DNA of 64,000 nucleotides from Fischerella sp. PCC 9605 (GCF_000517105.1 NZ_KI912151.1:876125-940124), one strand, 5' to 3'; numbered from the stretch's first letter, positions 32,941-42,446 are shown. Translations and numbers: made by a program. Notes: generated from the sequence alone by a model not told the origin.

Positions 32941-34175
32941 TATTTGAGTGAAACCTGGAAGTTTTGACCAATGGTCATTTGTAGGTCTGTATCTGGGTCA
33001 ATGGCGATTAAGTCAACACTCTTCTTACCAAAGAATAGACCAATCAAGCTACCGATCGCAGCACCACCCAAGACTTCTTCTGTAGCAACAGCGCGATCGC
33101 CTGTAACCGCAGCTACTGCTGCTGCTGCACCTGCGCCTAATACAGTGTTCTTGACAATTGCCCCTGTACTAGTGCCCTTTTTGATGGTTTCGGTTTTGCT
33201 AATAACTTCCGAAGCAGCGTTGATTTGATACTCTTGACCATTGGTCAAAATCAGTTTTTCTGCAACGAATTGAGAACCACCTTTAGCTGGTTTGAGTTTA
33301 CCCACAACCTGACTACCAACAGGAATTACTACGCTCCCTGTATCGGTGACTACATTTTGCGAGACTGCAAGTGTTAAAGGTGCTGTTTCATCTTTGGTGA
33401 CAAGAATTTTTTCTGCCTTGTCGTATTTCACAGGAATAACGGTTCCTTGAGGAATGGTAATAGCAACAGGGATAGGTTCACCAACTTTGGCGATGTAGGG
33501 TGAATTAATAGCTGAGGCTTGATTGTTACTAACCAAAGCTTGGTAGATAAAAGCCGCTACCTGTGAGCGTGTTGCAGTTGCTTTTGGATTCAGGAATTTA
33601 ACATTGGGATAATTAACAACAATTTCCTTTTCAGTTGCAGCTGCAATTGGTGTTCGGGCATAACTAGAGATATTTACAGAGTCGCTATAGTATTGCAGAG
33701 TGCTATCTGCTTGACCACTTGCACTATATTCCAGACCATTAGCAAGGGAAACTAAAACTTGTTCGCGAGGAATATTTTGATTAGGTTCAAAGCGATTGCC
33801 AGGATATCCTGCTAGGAAACCTGTGGTATATGCTTCTTGAATAGCGGTGTATGCCCAATAATTACTTGGGACATCGTAAAATCCAACTACCTGCCGCTTT
33901 GGTGATTTATTAAATGCTTTGCGAATCATGGCAGCAAATTGAGCGCGTGTGACTGCTTCTTCTGGACGGAAGCTACCATCTGGAAATCCAGCAATGACGC
34001 CACGCTGTGAAAGTTCTTGAATAAATTGTGCTGCCCAATAGTTAGATGAAACATCAGAAAAAGTAGTTTGGGCGAAAGAAGGTGCAGCTGTAACTAGAGG
34101 CGCGATCGCACCTGCTGTAATGCCCAATGCCATGAATGCAGCACAACCAGATTGCCAACGGATTTGATTAAACAT
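32940..34175 (-). CDS. Exported SLH-domain protein with conserved C-terminal domain
   Basis: This 411-residue protein has a signal peptide (about 1-35, ending AAPSFAQ) and two S-layer homology repeats. These are TFSDVSSNYWAAQFIQELSQRGVIAGFPDGSFRPEEAVTRAQFAAMI and GFYDVPSNYWAYTAIQEAYTTGFLAGYPGNRFEPN, with a third weaker one near 155-215. SLH repeats bind cell-wall polymers. The C-terminal 170 residues (IPVKYDKAEKILVTKDETAPLTL ... GTSTGAIVKNTVLGAGAAAA) are shared with the next gene, which lacks SLH repeats. The shared domain contains a glycine-alanine-rich hydrophobic segment that may insert in a membrane. The function is probably in the cell envelope. Confidence 0.82.
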   Translation of the reverse strand: MFNQIRWQSGCAAFMALGITAGAIAPLVTAAPSFAQTTFSDVSSNYWAAQFIQELSQRGVIAGFPDGSFRPEEAVTRAQFAAMIRKAFNKSPKRQVVGFYDVPSNYWAYTAIQEAYTTGFLAGYPGNRFEPNQNIPREQVLVSLANGLEYSASGQADSTLQYYSDSVNISSYARTPIAAATEKEIVVNYPNVKFLNPKATATRSQVAAFIYQALVSNNQASAINSPYIAKVGEPIPVAITIPQGTVIPVKYDKAEKILVTKDETAPLTLAVSQNVVTDTGSVVIPVGSQVVGKLKPAKGGSQFVAEKLILTNGQEYQINAASEVISKTETIKKGTSTGAIVKNTVLGAGAAAAVAAVTGDRAVATEEVLGGAAIGSLIGLFFGKKSVDLIAIDPDTDLQMTIGQNFQVSLK

Positions 34176-34784
34176 TGATTTATCCCTCTCAATTTTTCGT
34201 GTTTTTCTATTAGTTAATAAGAGTTTTATTGAATGTAAAATGTTCCAAAAAGATTGAAATTTAGATGTTTTCGATGATGCATTTATACTGCAAAATGGGA
34301 TTATTTGGCTAAATAAGGATTAGCCAAATAATCAATTTTTCCCTTTTGTTTACCTAGACGCAACATCTAAAAAATAGTTGCTTAAAAAAACCAAATATTT
34401 ACGTATTTACTAAAAAACCAGTATTTAAGTACTCCAAAGCCGCCTCAGTATAAATCAGCGCCTGGATTTGACAATACAATATTGTTGGAATCTCCCTTTT
34501 TATCTAGGTTATCGTGCTGTTCCAGTGGCTCACCAACAAAGAGACACTGCAACATTTAGAGTCAGTTATGCTGTAATTGAGGATACTTGCTGCTTGACGG
34601 TGGCGCGACAAGATTTTGGCTAATAAAATGAAGCGATCGCCCACGTTAATTGGAGAGCGATCGCTTATATATATGTCGTTCTATTTATTTAAAAATAGAG
34701 GAGGGGTTCCCTTTCTAGAAACCCCTCAAAAAATGGCAATGGTGCTGTGAAATAATAGAAGTCACGATTTAAATTCAATTTAGC
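34176..34784. other. Intergenic region between paralogous envelope genes
   Basis: No complete gene is visible. A plus-strand open stretch of about 55 codons without a start (about 34455-34623) ends in GYRAVPVAHQQRDTATFRVS and beyond, then TAA. It may be a gene relic. Two GCGATCGC-containing arms at 34634-34664 form an inverted repeat. Confidence 0.35.
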
Positions 34785-35477
34785 CTAGAAGCGGTTTACA
34801 ACCAAATTAGAGTCCAGAGTCACATCCAAATCTGTTTGAGGATTAATCACAACAACTTCCACTTCTTTTTTCCGAAGCAAGACACTTGCTAAAGCACCAG
34901 CAGCAGCACCGCCTATAGGTTCTAGGGCTTCAATTTTTTTGTTACCTGTAATCAAAGAAATTACAGTAGCAGCACCCGCACCAATAGCTGCATCTGTTAA
35001 GATTGTGCCAGTGCTGGCTCCTTTCTTGATAGTTTCTTTTGTGGTAACTACCTGAGAAACCCCATTAATAGGCTGGCGTCTATTTTTGCTAAAAACTAAT
35101 TCTTCCGCTACAAACTGAGAACCTTTTTCACCATTTTGGTCTGTTGCAGGTCTTAATTTACCTTCAATTTTAGTTCCTGCGGGAATCAACACATTTCCGC
35201 TCGAGTCTACAATATTTTGTGCAACCTCCAATGTTAGGGATGTAGTTTCTTCAGGAGTAACAATAACTTTCTCTTTTTCGTAAGTAACAGGAATTCTCAC
35301 TCCCGCAGGGATTGAAACTGTTCTTGATTGGCTGATTGGTCGATTTGGTTGACCAGTAAAAATTGCTGGTCTTTGTGCAGTCGCAGCAGGAGCAAACATC
35401 GGCACAATGGCACTAGTTGACATTACCATTGCCAAGAATGCAGTCGTTCCAGATTTCCAACTAAGCAAGCTAGTCAT
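34785..35477 (-). CDS. Exported protein paralogous to the C-terminal domain of the SLH protein
   Basis: From ATG 35477 this gives 230 residues. A signal peptide (MTSLLSWKSGTTAFLAMVMS, cleaved near ATAQ) is followed by a domain of about 185 residues that parallels the C-terminus of the neighbouring SLH protein. Shared features are IPVTYEKEKVIVTPEETTSLTLEVAQNIV, IPAGTKIEGKLRP, GSQFVAEELVF, KKGASTGTILTDAAIGAGAA and a final VVINPQTDLDVTL. It lacks SLH repeats, so it would not be wall-anchored by itself. The longer frame to 35522 has no good start. The two genes lie in tandem and probably arose by duplication with gain or loss of the SLH part. Confidence 0.72.
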   Translation of the reverse strand: MTSLLSWKSGTTAFLAMVMSTSAIVPMFAPAATAQRPAIFTGQPNRPISQSRTVSIPAGVRIPVTYEKEKVIVTPEETTSLTLEVAQNIVDSSGNVLIPAGTKIEGKLRPATDQNGEKGSQFVAEELVFSKNRRQPINGVSQVVTTKETIKKGASTGTILTDAAIGAGAATVISLITGNKKIEALEPIGGAAAGALASVLLRKKEVEVVVINPQTDLDVTLDSNLVVNRF

Positions 35478-35874
35478 AATAACCTTTTTGTGTCTTTGTA
35501 AAGTATGATGACGTGGTGTCACAGAGATTGTTTCAGATTGCTTTGACCTATCCGTCGGCGTATTCCGAGGTTAAAGTCTGTCTATCACAGGAAGTATATA
35601 AAATTCTTACTCAAGTTTTTTATACTGCTATTTTGCATCGAGCAATAGTTATAAAGGATATATATTGACGCAAAATTATTTTAATTTGTTCCTGATTATT
35701 TTGACATTACCTTTGTCCGCAGAGTTATGTCTATAAAAGCGGACTATTATTTATATTGTAATATTAATTGCTAGGAAAGAAGTATGTTTTTTATGTCCTG
35801 AATTAATGGACAAGATTATCGTAGATGCGGGTTTGTAACATTTATCTATGAAGATGCTTTTAATATAGCCTGAT

Positions 35875-35988
35875 ATCTTGCACCCATTCTATATAGGAGC
35901 CAGAGGCTCTAGTTCTCGTTACCAGGTTCAACCTGGTAACGAGGGTTTGGAGGCTCTGGCTCCGGGCTGTTGCAACTGGTGTAAGATG
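35875..35988. mobile_element. MITE-like element with nested hairpins (114 bp)
   Basis: Imperfect 15-bp terminal inverted repeats (ATCTTGCACCCATTC and ATCTTACACCAGTTG, read inward) enclose a strong palindrome at 35896-35963. Its outer arms are GGAGCCAGAG and CTCTGGCTCC, and its inner arms CTCGTTACCAGGTT and AACCTGGTAACGAG. It has no coding capacity. It lies just beyond the 3' end of the NACHT gene. The rest of the gap 35478-36022 shows no gene. Confidence 0.6.
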
Positions 35989-36022
35989 TAAAATTATAAA
36001 AATAAACTATCCCCTACATCCG

Positions 36023-38479
36023 CTACAAAATCTCTTGCTGGCATTTTTTAATCTCTGCAATTGGTAATAGCAACTCATCCTCTATTTTCTGTCGCACTTC
36101 ACGGCTGACATAACAATCACTATTGAGGCTCTCTACCAGCAATTTATTAGCATCGTAATACTGCTTTAACAATTCCTTCTGTTCGTCACTGAACTGCCAA
36201 TCGTGACCAATATTGCGATGCTGAATCATCAAAGCTTTTAACTTCTCAGTCCAAGCTTTTCCATTAGCTCTCCACAATGTTTTGAATATCCCTCTGTCCT
36301 TATCAGGATCAGCTATTTGTTGTTTAAATCTTCTTAGCGAACGTTGTATCTCATGGTTAGAAGTAGAGGTAATGGCACGGTTAAGAGCATACACCAGATG
36401 AGAGCCAACCTTAAATTCAGGAACAGCAGCCGAGGCAAGCTTATGAGCATGCTCAAGGGCAGAAATAAGAGCATTATCAAGTTCAAATTCAGCGGCATTC
36501 AAGCTAAGGAGACGAAGTGGTTGAACTGATTTTCCTATATCTATAGATAGTGCTATAGATAACCAATGTATAGTGGGAGATTTTGTTTTTGAACTCGATA
36601 TAACAAAATCTACACTATTCTCATGTTCAAGCTCAGAACCAGGTTTAGCGAGGTAACTAGTTAAGCTAAACTCAAAATTCAGGTCAGAATCAAAGTTAAT
36701 ATAAAATTCCCTAATAGTTAATGACTTAAATGGAGCCTCTACTGAAAGAGATTTCTGATTTACCCATGTTAAAAACTGTAACAACTTTTCATCGTCGACC
36801 AGGATCGCATCAACCTTTTCTTTCATCAACAGCAACAGATTGTCTGCACTAGGCGACATCCCAAGGGCTAAGAACAAGACTTCTCGCCAGCGTTTATCAT
36901 TGATATGGCTGACCAGATTTTGCAACGCCACCTCTGATGACTGTTTAACAACCACATATTCTCTGGCTGTGAAATACTCATGAAATGTCAGATGAGAAAA
37001 CGAATAAATCCCTTTCGCTCGTTCTACTAATAACCCATGTTGTGCCTCAATTGACTTCAAAACTCTTTCACTATCCAGTTGTAACGCTTCTTCGTCAGTA
37101 CTCGCACCTGGTAAATTACGAATATATTCTGTGATATATTGCTCTGCTATTTGCTGCTTAAAGAAGTAGTTACCTTGCTCAAAGGTAGTCAGGGCCATTT
37201 TGCTGAGTAAATCTTCCTTGCGCTGAACTGACAATTTTTTGTAAATTTGGTCGCGCTGAATTCCCCGTTTAGCATCCCATTTTTTCAGCAGTGCATCTAG
37301 CCCTTCTTTGTATAACTCAGAACGATTTGCAGGAAAATCTCCTGACTCTTCAAATGCTAAACATAGAAGCGTCAGTAGTAGTGGGCTTGTAGCAAGTTCT
37401 TTGACTCGTTGATTGTCTTCTACACGTTTGATAAAAGTCTCTGGTTTTACAGCTTTATCCTTAAACCACTTAGTTGCAAAAGAAACTATTTGTTCATCAT
37501 CAAAATCAGCTACTTCCACCTCTGTGAAGTTTTCAAAGGTATATTCCCGCGCTGCAATACGACAGGTGATGACAAAGTGATTGTCTCTAAATTGATCGGA
37601 AAACTCACGAATCTCCTTTAAGATGCGTTTGCTATCCTCATCTCCAACTTCATCTAATCCATCAAGTAGAATCAGCATTCTACCCCTATTTATCAACTCA
37701 CGCAGAGAAGCGAAATTTAGCGTCTCTACACCGTTACCAGCTAATTGTTGATAGATGTATTCTTGCAGCCCTGGTTTATTGCTAGCTTCAGCAAAGTCTT
37801 TAAGGGTAATAAAAATTGGCACAAGATGAGAATAAAACTTACCACCAATGCACTGAATCGCTAAATACTTTAGAAAGGTAGTTTTACCAGCCCCTGGTTT
37901 ACCCAAAATCATCAACTTCGGATGTTTCTTAACAGCCTCTAGTCCTGGAATTGGGCCTTTAGTAATTTTTGCCAGTCCAAAGTGATTAAAATCCTCTCTA
38001 GTACACTGTTGCAGTAATTCATCAATTCCTAGCCGTCGCCGTGCAGTGATTTTCTCTAAAATGGTGACGTTGGTGTAAATATCATTCAACCTGATGGGAT
38101 GAGTCATATCTAGCACGCGCATCTTACCACAGCGTTCTTGGATGTCGGGTTTTATTTTTTTGCGTACCTCTTGCACGAGGGCGTGGATATCATGGCTAGG
38201 AACATCAGGAATTGGAGATGGATGAGATTTTTGATACTCCTTTAGTAGGAAATCGTACAGTTTGTGAAATTTACCTGGCCCTTTACCGTTGATGCTGAAC
38301 TTTCGATAAACCCCACTCATACGAGTGCGGAAAGCATTATCAGATATATGCAGAGTATGCGCGATCGCCTGTTCACTTTCTTTGCTACTAAACCTTTCTA
38401 CAAAAGCCTCCTCCTGTTCTGGAGAAAGCTGATACTTACGAGCCATTTGAGTTAAAAACTCACACGGTAATGGTTGCAT
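36023..38479 (-). CDS. HTH-NACHT STAND ATPase (bNACHT-like, probable defence protein)
   Basis: This 818-residue signal-transduction ATPase has an N-terminal helix-turn-helix of the type seen in cyanobacterial NACHT and vWA-MoxR-associated proteins (about 15-65: LSPEQEEAFVERFSSKES...ISDNAFRTRMSGVYRKF). A short linker follows, with RLNDIYTNVTILEK. The NACHT module has Walker A GKPGAGKTT at 193-201, Walker B LLDGLDEV at 271-278 and sensor ITCRIAA near 304. A winged-helix and helical arm extends to about 560, with a C-terminal domain of about 230 residues that I do not recognise. Bacterial NACHT proteins sense phage and trigger abortive responses. No nuclease or TIR effector is fused, so the effector is either the unknown domain or a partner. 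The start is ATG 38479. The gene is divergent from a small membrane-protein gene. Confidence 0.85.
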   Translation of the reverse strand: MQPLPCEFLTQMARKYQLSPEQEEAFVERFSSKESEQAIAHTLHISDNAFRTRMSGVYRKFSINGKGPGKFHKLYDFLLKEYQKSHPSPIPDVPSHDIHALVQEVRKKIKPDIQERCGKMRVLDMTHPIRLNDIYTNVTILEKITARRRLGIDELLQQCTREDFNHFGLAKITKGPIPGLEAVKKHPKLMILGKPGAGKTTFLKYLAIQCIGGKFYSHLVPIFITLKDFAEASNKPGLQEYIYQQLAGNGVETLNFASLRELINRGRMLILLDGLDEVGDEDSKRILKEIREFSDQFRDNHFVITCRIAAREYTFENFTEVEVADFDDEQIVSFATKWFKDKAVKPETFIKRVEDNQRVKELATSPLLLTLLCLAFEESGDFPANRSELYKEGLDALLKKWDAKRGIQRDQIYKKLSVQRKEDLLSKMALTTFEQGNYFFKQQIAEQYITEYIRNLPGASTDEEALQLDSERVLKSIEAQHGLLVERAKGIYSFSHLTFHEYFTAREYVVVKQSSEVALQNLVSHINDKRWREVLFLALGMSPSADNLLLLMKEKVDAILVDDEKLLQFLTWVNQKSLSVEAPFKSLTIREFYINFDSDLNFEFSLTSYLAKPGSELEHENSVDFVISSSKTKSPTIHWLSIALSIDIGKSVQPLRLLSLNAAEFELDNALISALEHAHKLASAAVPEFKVGSHLVYALNRAITSTSNHEIQRSLRRFKQQIADPDKDRGIFKTLWRANGKAWTEKLKALMIQHRNIGHDWQFSDEQKELLKQYYDANKLLVESLNSDCYVSREVRQKIEDELLLPIAEIKKCQQEIL

Positions 38480-38503
38480 CGGTAAATTTCACAATCACCT
38501 AAA

Positions 38504-38516
38504 AGCTAGTCTAGCT
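38504..38516. promoter_or_regulatory. Palindrome AGCTAG-T-CTAGCT in the divergent promoter region
   Basis: This perfect 6-bp inverted repeat around one base lies 25 bp before the NACHT start codon and 117 bp before the divergent small gene. Since the NACHT protein has its own helix-turn-helix, an autoregulatory site is possible. A related 14-bp palindrome TTTAGCTAGCTAAA lies at 39343-39356. Confidence 0.35.
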
Positions 38517-38632
38517 AAAGATTACAGATATGTAAGGCAATGTTAGGTCATGTCAGCCTAAGTATGAGCGAAATCTCCCAGACACAGTTGAGACAGTGGA
38601 TGTAGTCCATAAACGCATTCAGGAATTATTAT

Positions 38633-38800
38633 ATGGAAGGCATTTCACTCGTGATCCTGACCGCCTTGATAACTTGGCTAGTAGAATGGTCTGCTGATGC
38701 AGTGCTCAATTGGGCGATCAGGCAAATACAGCAGAAAGATAATCTTAACGATGATGACGAAGACAAACGCGATGAAAACCAATTAAACTCTAGTGACTAG
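38633..38800 (+). CDS. Small single-pass membrane protein, 55 aa, divergent from the NACHT gene
   Basis: This 55-residue protein starts with MEGISLVILTALITWLVEW, a hydrophobic helix (about 4-29), and ends in a very acidic, hydrophilic tail (KDNLNDDDEDKRDENQLNSSD). AGGA lies nine bases before the ATG at 38633. A perfect Rho-independent terminator follows 21 bp after the stop, so this is a compact transcription unit of its own. I recognise no family. The shape, one membrane helix and a charged tail, is that of small toxins, phage-response peptides or membrane-complex subunits. Its divergent position beside the HTH-NACHT gene invites the guess that it is that protein's effector or partner, which is inference only. 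Confidence 0.6.
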   Translation: MEGISLVILTALITWLVEWSADAVLNWAIRQIQQKDNLNDDDEDKRDENQLNSSD

Positions 38801-38821
38801 AAATCATAGCTTGTCTAACAC

Positions 38822-38845
38822 AACCCGCCTAGGCGGGTTTTATTT
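38822..38845 (+). terminator. Rho-independent terminator of the small membrane-protein gene
   Basis: An 18-bp perfect palindrome, AACCCGCCT-AGGCGGGTT, is followed by TTTATTTT. It is clear and well placed, 21 bp beyond the TAG stop. Confidence 0.85.
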
Positions 38846-39416
38846 TGAGGATGATATCGAGAAGCAATTTTCAAATATCATTAGAAAATTTTGACAAAAC
38901 TTAATTCTTAACCCCAGTTTCATCTCGTCTTTAACAAGGAGAAAGCAGGGGGAATGTTGCCAAAGTTTAATTTTTTCATTTTAAGGGCAAAACTGCGATC
39001 GCCCACTCTCACCCACCAGACTTAACCAATAAAATTTCTGACTACCCCCTTTCATCCCTCCTACCCTCCTCCTCTCTAGTTAAAGAATTTGTCTTATCTT
39101 CCCATCAAAAAAGTTTGTTCTTTTTTTGTCCCAACAGGCTTAACAATTTGTCGTCTCTCCCGCCTAGTGGACTCTCTGGTTGCCGAAGCCAATAGGATGG
39201 CTGAGGGATAAAATCTGTTTGTGTTTACCTGAGTTTAATTTTTATACGCTAATAGTAAAAAAGGGTCACTTAACAAGAAAAAATTACTCAATCTATTGTT
39301 AACAATTGTAAAGTTCAGGTCTTAAAGACTAGAAACATGATTTTTAGCTAGCTAAACTAGCAAACAGAGTATCTGTGCTGCTACTAATTAAAAAAAAGTG
39401 TGGTTCTCTAGACTAG
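38846..39416. other. Intergenic region upstream of sbcC
   Basis: No gene is visible in these 571 bases. A pyrimidine-rich run (CCCCCTTTCATCCCTCCTAC and onward) lies at about 39045-39080. A perfect 14-bp palindrome TTTAGCTAGCTAAA lies at 39343-39356, about 60 bp before the sbcC ATG, and may be a regulatory site. Confidence 0.4.
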
Positions 39417-42400
39417 ATGATCCCTGTACAACTGACTCTGAAAAATTTCCTCAGTTACCGTGATGCAACTTTAGATTTTCGCGGATTGCATACGGCGTGT
39501 ATTTGTGGAGCCAATGGGGCTGGTAAATCTTCTTTGTTAGAAGCTATCACTTGGGCAATTTGGGGAGAAAGTAGAGCCACTTCTGAAGATGACGCTATCC
39601 ATACTGGCTCGAAAGAAGTTCGGGTAGATTTCATTTTCAAAACTAGTCAGCAGCAAACCTATCGAGTTATTCGTACTCGTGCGCGGGGTGGTAGTAGTGT
39701 CTTGGAATTCCAAATCGAAACACCAAATGGGTTTCGTTCACTGACTGGTAAAGGAGTAAGAGCAACACAAGATTCGATTTTGCAGCACATTAAGCTGGAT
39801 TATGATACTTTTATCAATTCTGCCTACCTGCGTCAAGGTCGTGCAGATGAATTCATGCTTAAGCGTCCTAGCGAACGGAAAGAGATATTAGCAGAATTAT
39901 TAAAACTGAATCAATACGATGATTTAGAAGAACGGGCAAAAGATTTATCGCGTCAGTTCAAAGCACGAGCAGAAGAGTTAGAGCGCTCTTTGGAGTCAAT
40001 GAAAACTCAACTGCAACAAAAAGAGGCGATCGCATCCCAACAAGTTGCCCTAGAAAACGAACTTAACCAACTCCAACAGGTACAAGCTTTTGAAAATATC
40101 CAATTACAAAGCTTGCAAGTTGTCCAGCACCAGCGGCAAAATTGGGAAGAACAACTGACTTTTGTTAGGCAGCAATATCAAAATCTCACTCAAGATTGCG
40201 ATCGCCTCGAACAAGAATGTGGGGCGGTTAAAAGCCAGCTATCAGCCCTAGAAGAATTATTAAGCCAAGAAAGCGAAATCAAAGCTGGATACAATCAATA
40301 CCACAATTTGCAATCTCAAGAAGAAGCATCGAGTGCCAAATTTGAAGAATACACCCGCGCCCAAGCCACTCGCCAACAAAAGCAACAGCAGCTTACCAAA
40401 CAAATTAACGGAATTGAACGGCAATTACAACAAACCCAAGCGCAATTAGAAGCCTTGCGACAGCAAGAGGTAGATATTCAGCAAACTCTAGGTAAGTCAA
40501 CTGAAGTAGAAGCCGCTTTGGCACAATTGGCGGGGGCGCGTCAGCGTTTGGCTCAACTAGATGAACTGCAATTGCAAGTAGCTCCTCTGTTGCAACAACG
40601 AACCACTTTACAAAGCCAAATAGTTCGGGTGCAGGCGGGGTTAGTCGCACGACTAGAACAACTGGAAGCGACAGCAAACCAATTGCAATGTCAGCAGCAA
40701 CGCCAACCGCAATTACAACAAGCGGTGATGGAAGTGGCAATGCAGATTGAGGAGTTAGAGAAAAAGCGGGTATATCTGCAACGAGTCCAAGAGAAAGGAC
40801 AGGAACGGCGTAACTTTATCGAACGGCTGCAAGCTCATCAACGGGATTATGAAAGATTGCTGGGAGAATTAGAGCAAAAAATACAAATGCTTCAGACTCC
40901 TAATGCGATTTGTCCGTTGTGCGAACGTCCTTTGGACGAGCATCACTGGAATCGAGTCGTAGAAAAAACCAAATCTGAGTACAAAGATACAGAAGGGCAA
41001 TTGTGGGTAGTTCGAGAACAAATGGCTGTCTCAGACAGAGAAATTCAAGTACTCAGACAGGAATATCGAGACATATCTCAGCAATTATCTCCTTACGATA
41101 CTTTACGCGAACAAAGGGGACAATTGGCAGCAAAGTTACAGGCAACAACTGATGTCGAGCAACAGCTACAACAAATTACTTCCCAAAGGCAACAACTAGA
41201 GCGATCGCTACAACTCGGTGAGTATGCACCAGACAAACAAGCCGAACTCAAACAGCTAGAGGAATATCTGCAACAACTCAATTACAATGAACAAGACCAT
41301 GCCCTTGCTCGCAGCGAAGTGGAACGCTGGCGTTGGGCAGAAATTAAACAAGGGCAGATCAAAGACGCCGCCAAACGACAAGCACAAATAGCAGCACGTA
41401 AACCAGAACTTCAGGCACAGATTGCCCAATTACAAACGAGAATAACGCAAGAGGCAACTGAGTCTGAGTGTGCCAAACAAATCGCCAGCCTCGATCGCTA
41501 TATTGCCGAAATTGGCTATGATACGGAACAGCATAATAACCTCCGCATGGCTGTACGGAAAGCCCAAGCTTGGCAATTACGCTATCAACAACTATTAGCG
41601 GCGCAGCAGCAGTATCCGCAACTCAAAAATAGACTCCAAGAATTAGAGGTATCTTTGCAAGCAAGATGGGCTGAACGGCAAAGACTCAAAGGCCAAATTG
41701 AAAGTATCGTCCAGCAACTTGAAGATACAGCTAACCCCATCACCCAAATTCAAACTTTAGAGCAGCAGTTGGCAACCCGCAGGCGAGAACTCGATGAACA
41801 AATTACCCAGTTGGGGCGTTTAGAGCAGATGGCGCACCAACTGGAAGTGTTACAAAATCAGTACGAGCAACAGCAGCAACAACTGCAAGAAACCAAACAG
41901 CAACATCGCGTTTATCAGGAATTAGCGCAAGCGTTTGGTAAAAATGGCATCCAAACACTGATGATAGAAAATGTCTTGCCCCAGTTGGAAGCCGAAACAA
42001 ATCAATTGCTTTCGCGCCTGAGTGCCAATCAGTTGCATGTACAATTTGTAACACAAAAAGCCGGACGTAACGGGAAATCTACGAAGAAAAATACCAAACT
42101 GATTGATACCTTAGATATTCTCATTGCCGATGCTAGAGGTACGAGAGCTTATGAAACTTACTCTGGTGGGGAAGCGTTTAGAATTAACTTTGCGATTCGT
42201 TTAGCCCTGGCGAAATTATTAGCACAAAGGGCAGGAGCAGCATTGCAGATGTTGATTGTAGATGAAGGCTTTGGTACGCAAGATGCGGAAGGGTGCGATC
42301 GCCTAATTGCGGCAATTAATGCGATCGCCCCTGATTTTGCCTGCATTCTCACTGTCACCCATATGCCTCACCTCAAAGAAGCCTTTCAAGCCCGTATTGA

Positions 42401-42446
42401 AGTCAGTAAAACTCAACAAGGTTCGCAGTTACGTTTGTTGATTTAA
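39417..42446 (+). CDS. sbcC: SbcC/Rad50-type exonuclease ATPase subunit
   Basis: This 1009-residue SMC-like ATPase works with the SbcD nuclease to trim hairpins and broken DNA ends. The N-terminal half-site has Walker A CGANGAGKSS (about 30-39) and the Q-loop LRQGRADEF (about 139-147). Long coiled coils (about 165-490 and 510-820) are extremely rich in Q, L and E. They are split by the zinc hook CPLCERP at about residue 499. The C-terminal lobe has the signature TYSGGEAFRINFAIRLALAK, Walker B MLIVDEGFGTQD and the H-loop TVTHMPHL. It is complete. No sbcD gene lies adjacent. Confidence 0.96.
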   Translation: MIPVQLTLKNFLSYRDATLDFRGLHTACICGANGAGKSSLLEAITWAIWGESRATSEDDAIHTGSKEVRVDFIFKTSQQQTYRVIRTRARGGSSVLEFQIETPNGFRSLTGKGVRATQDSILQHIKLDYDTFINSAYLRQGRADEFMLKRPSERKEILAELLKLNQYDDLEERAKDLSRQFKARAEELERSLESMKTQLQQKEAIASQQVALENELNQLQQVQAFENIQLQSLQVVQHQRQNWEEQLTFVRQQYQNLTQDCDRLEQECGAVKSQLSALEELLSQESEIKAGYNQYHNLQSQEEASSAKFEEYTRAQATRQQKQQQLTKQINGIERQLQQTQAQLEALRQQEVDIQQTLGKSTEVEAALAQLAGARQRLAQLDELQLQVAPLLQQRTTLQSQIVRVQAGLVARLEQLEATANQLQCQQQRQPQLQQAVMEVAMQIEELEKKRVYLQRVQEKGQERRNFIERLQAHQRDYERLLGELEQKIQMLQTPNAICPLCERPLDEHHWNRVVEKTKSEYKDTEGQLWVVREQMAVSDREIQVLRQEYRDISQQLSPYDTLREQRGQLAAKLQATTDVEQQLQQITSQRQQLERSLQLGEYAPDKQAELKQLEEYLQQLNYNEQDHALARSEVERWRWAEIKQGQIKDAAKRQAQIAARKPELQAQIAQLQTRITQEATESECAKQIASLDRYIAEIGYDTEQHNNLRMAVRKAQAWQLRYQQLLAAQQQYPQLKNRLQELEVSLQARWAERQRLKGQIESIVQQLEDTANPITQIQTLEQQLATRRRELDEQITQLGRLEQMAHQLEVLQNQYEQQQQQLQETKQQHRVYQELAQAFGKNGIQTLMIENVLPQLEAETNQLLSRLSANQLHVQFVTQKAGRNGKSTKKNTKLIDTLDILIADARGTRAYETYSGGEAFRINFAIRLALAKLLAQRAGAALQMLIVDEGFGTQDAEGCDRLIAAINAIAPDFACILTVTHMPHLKEAFQARIEVSKTQQGSQLRLLI

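Noticed and set aside
40405-42358. Long minus-strand frames opposite sbcC
   Set aside because: They arise from the Q/L-rich coiled-coil codons on the other strand and match no family.
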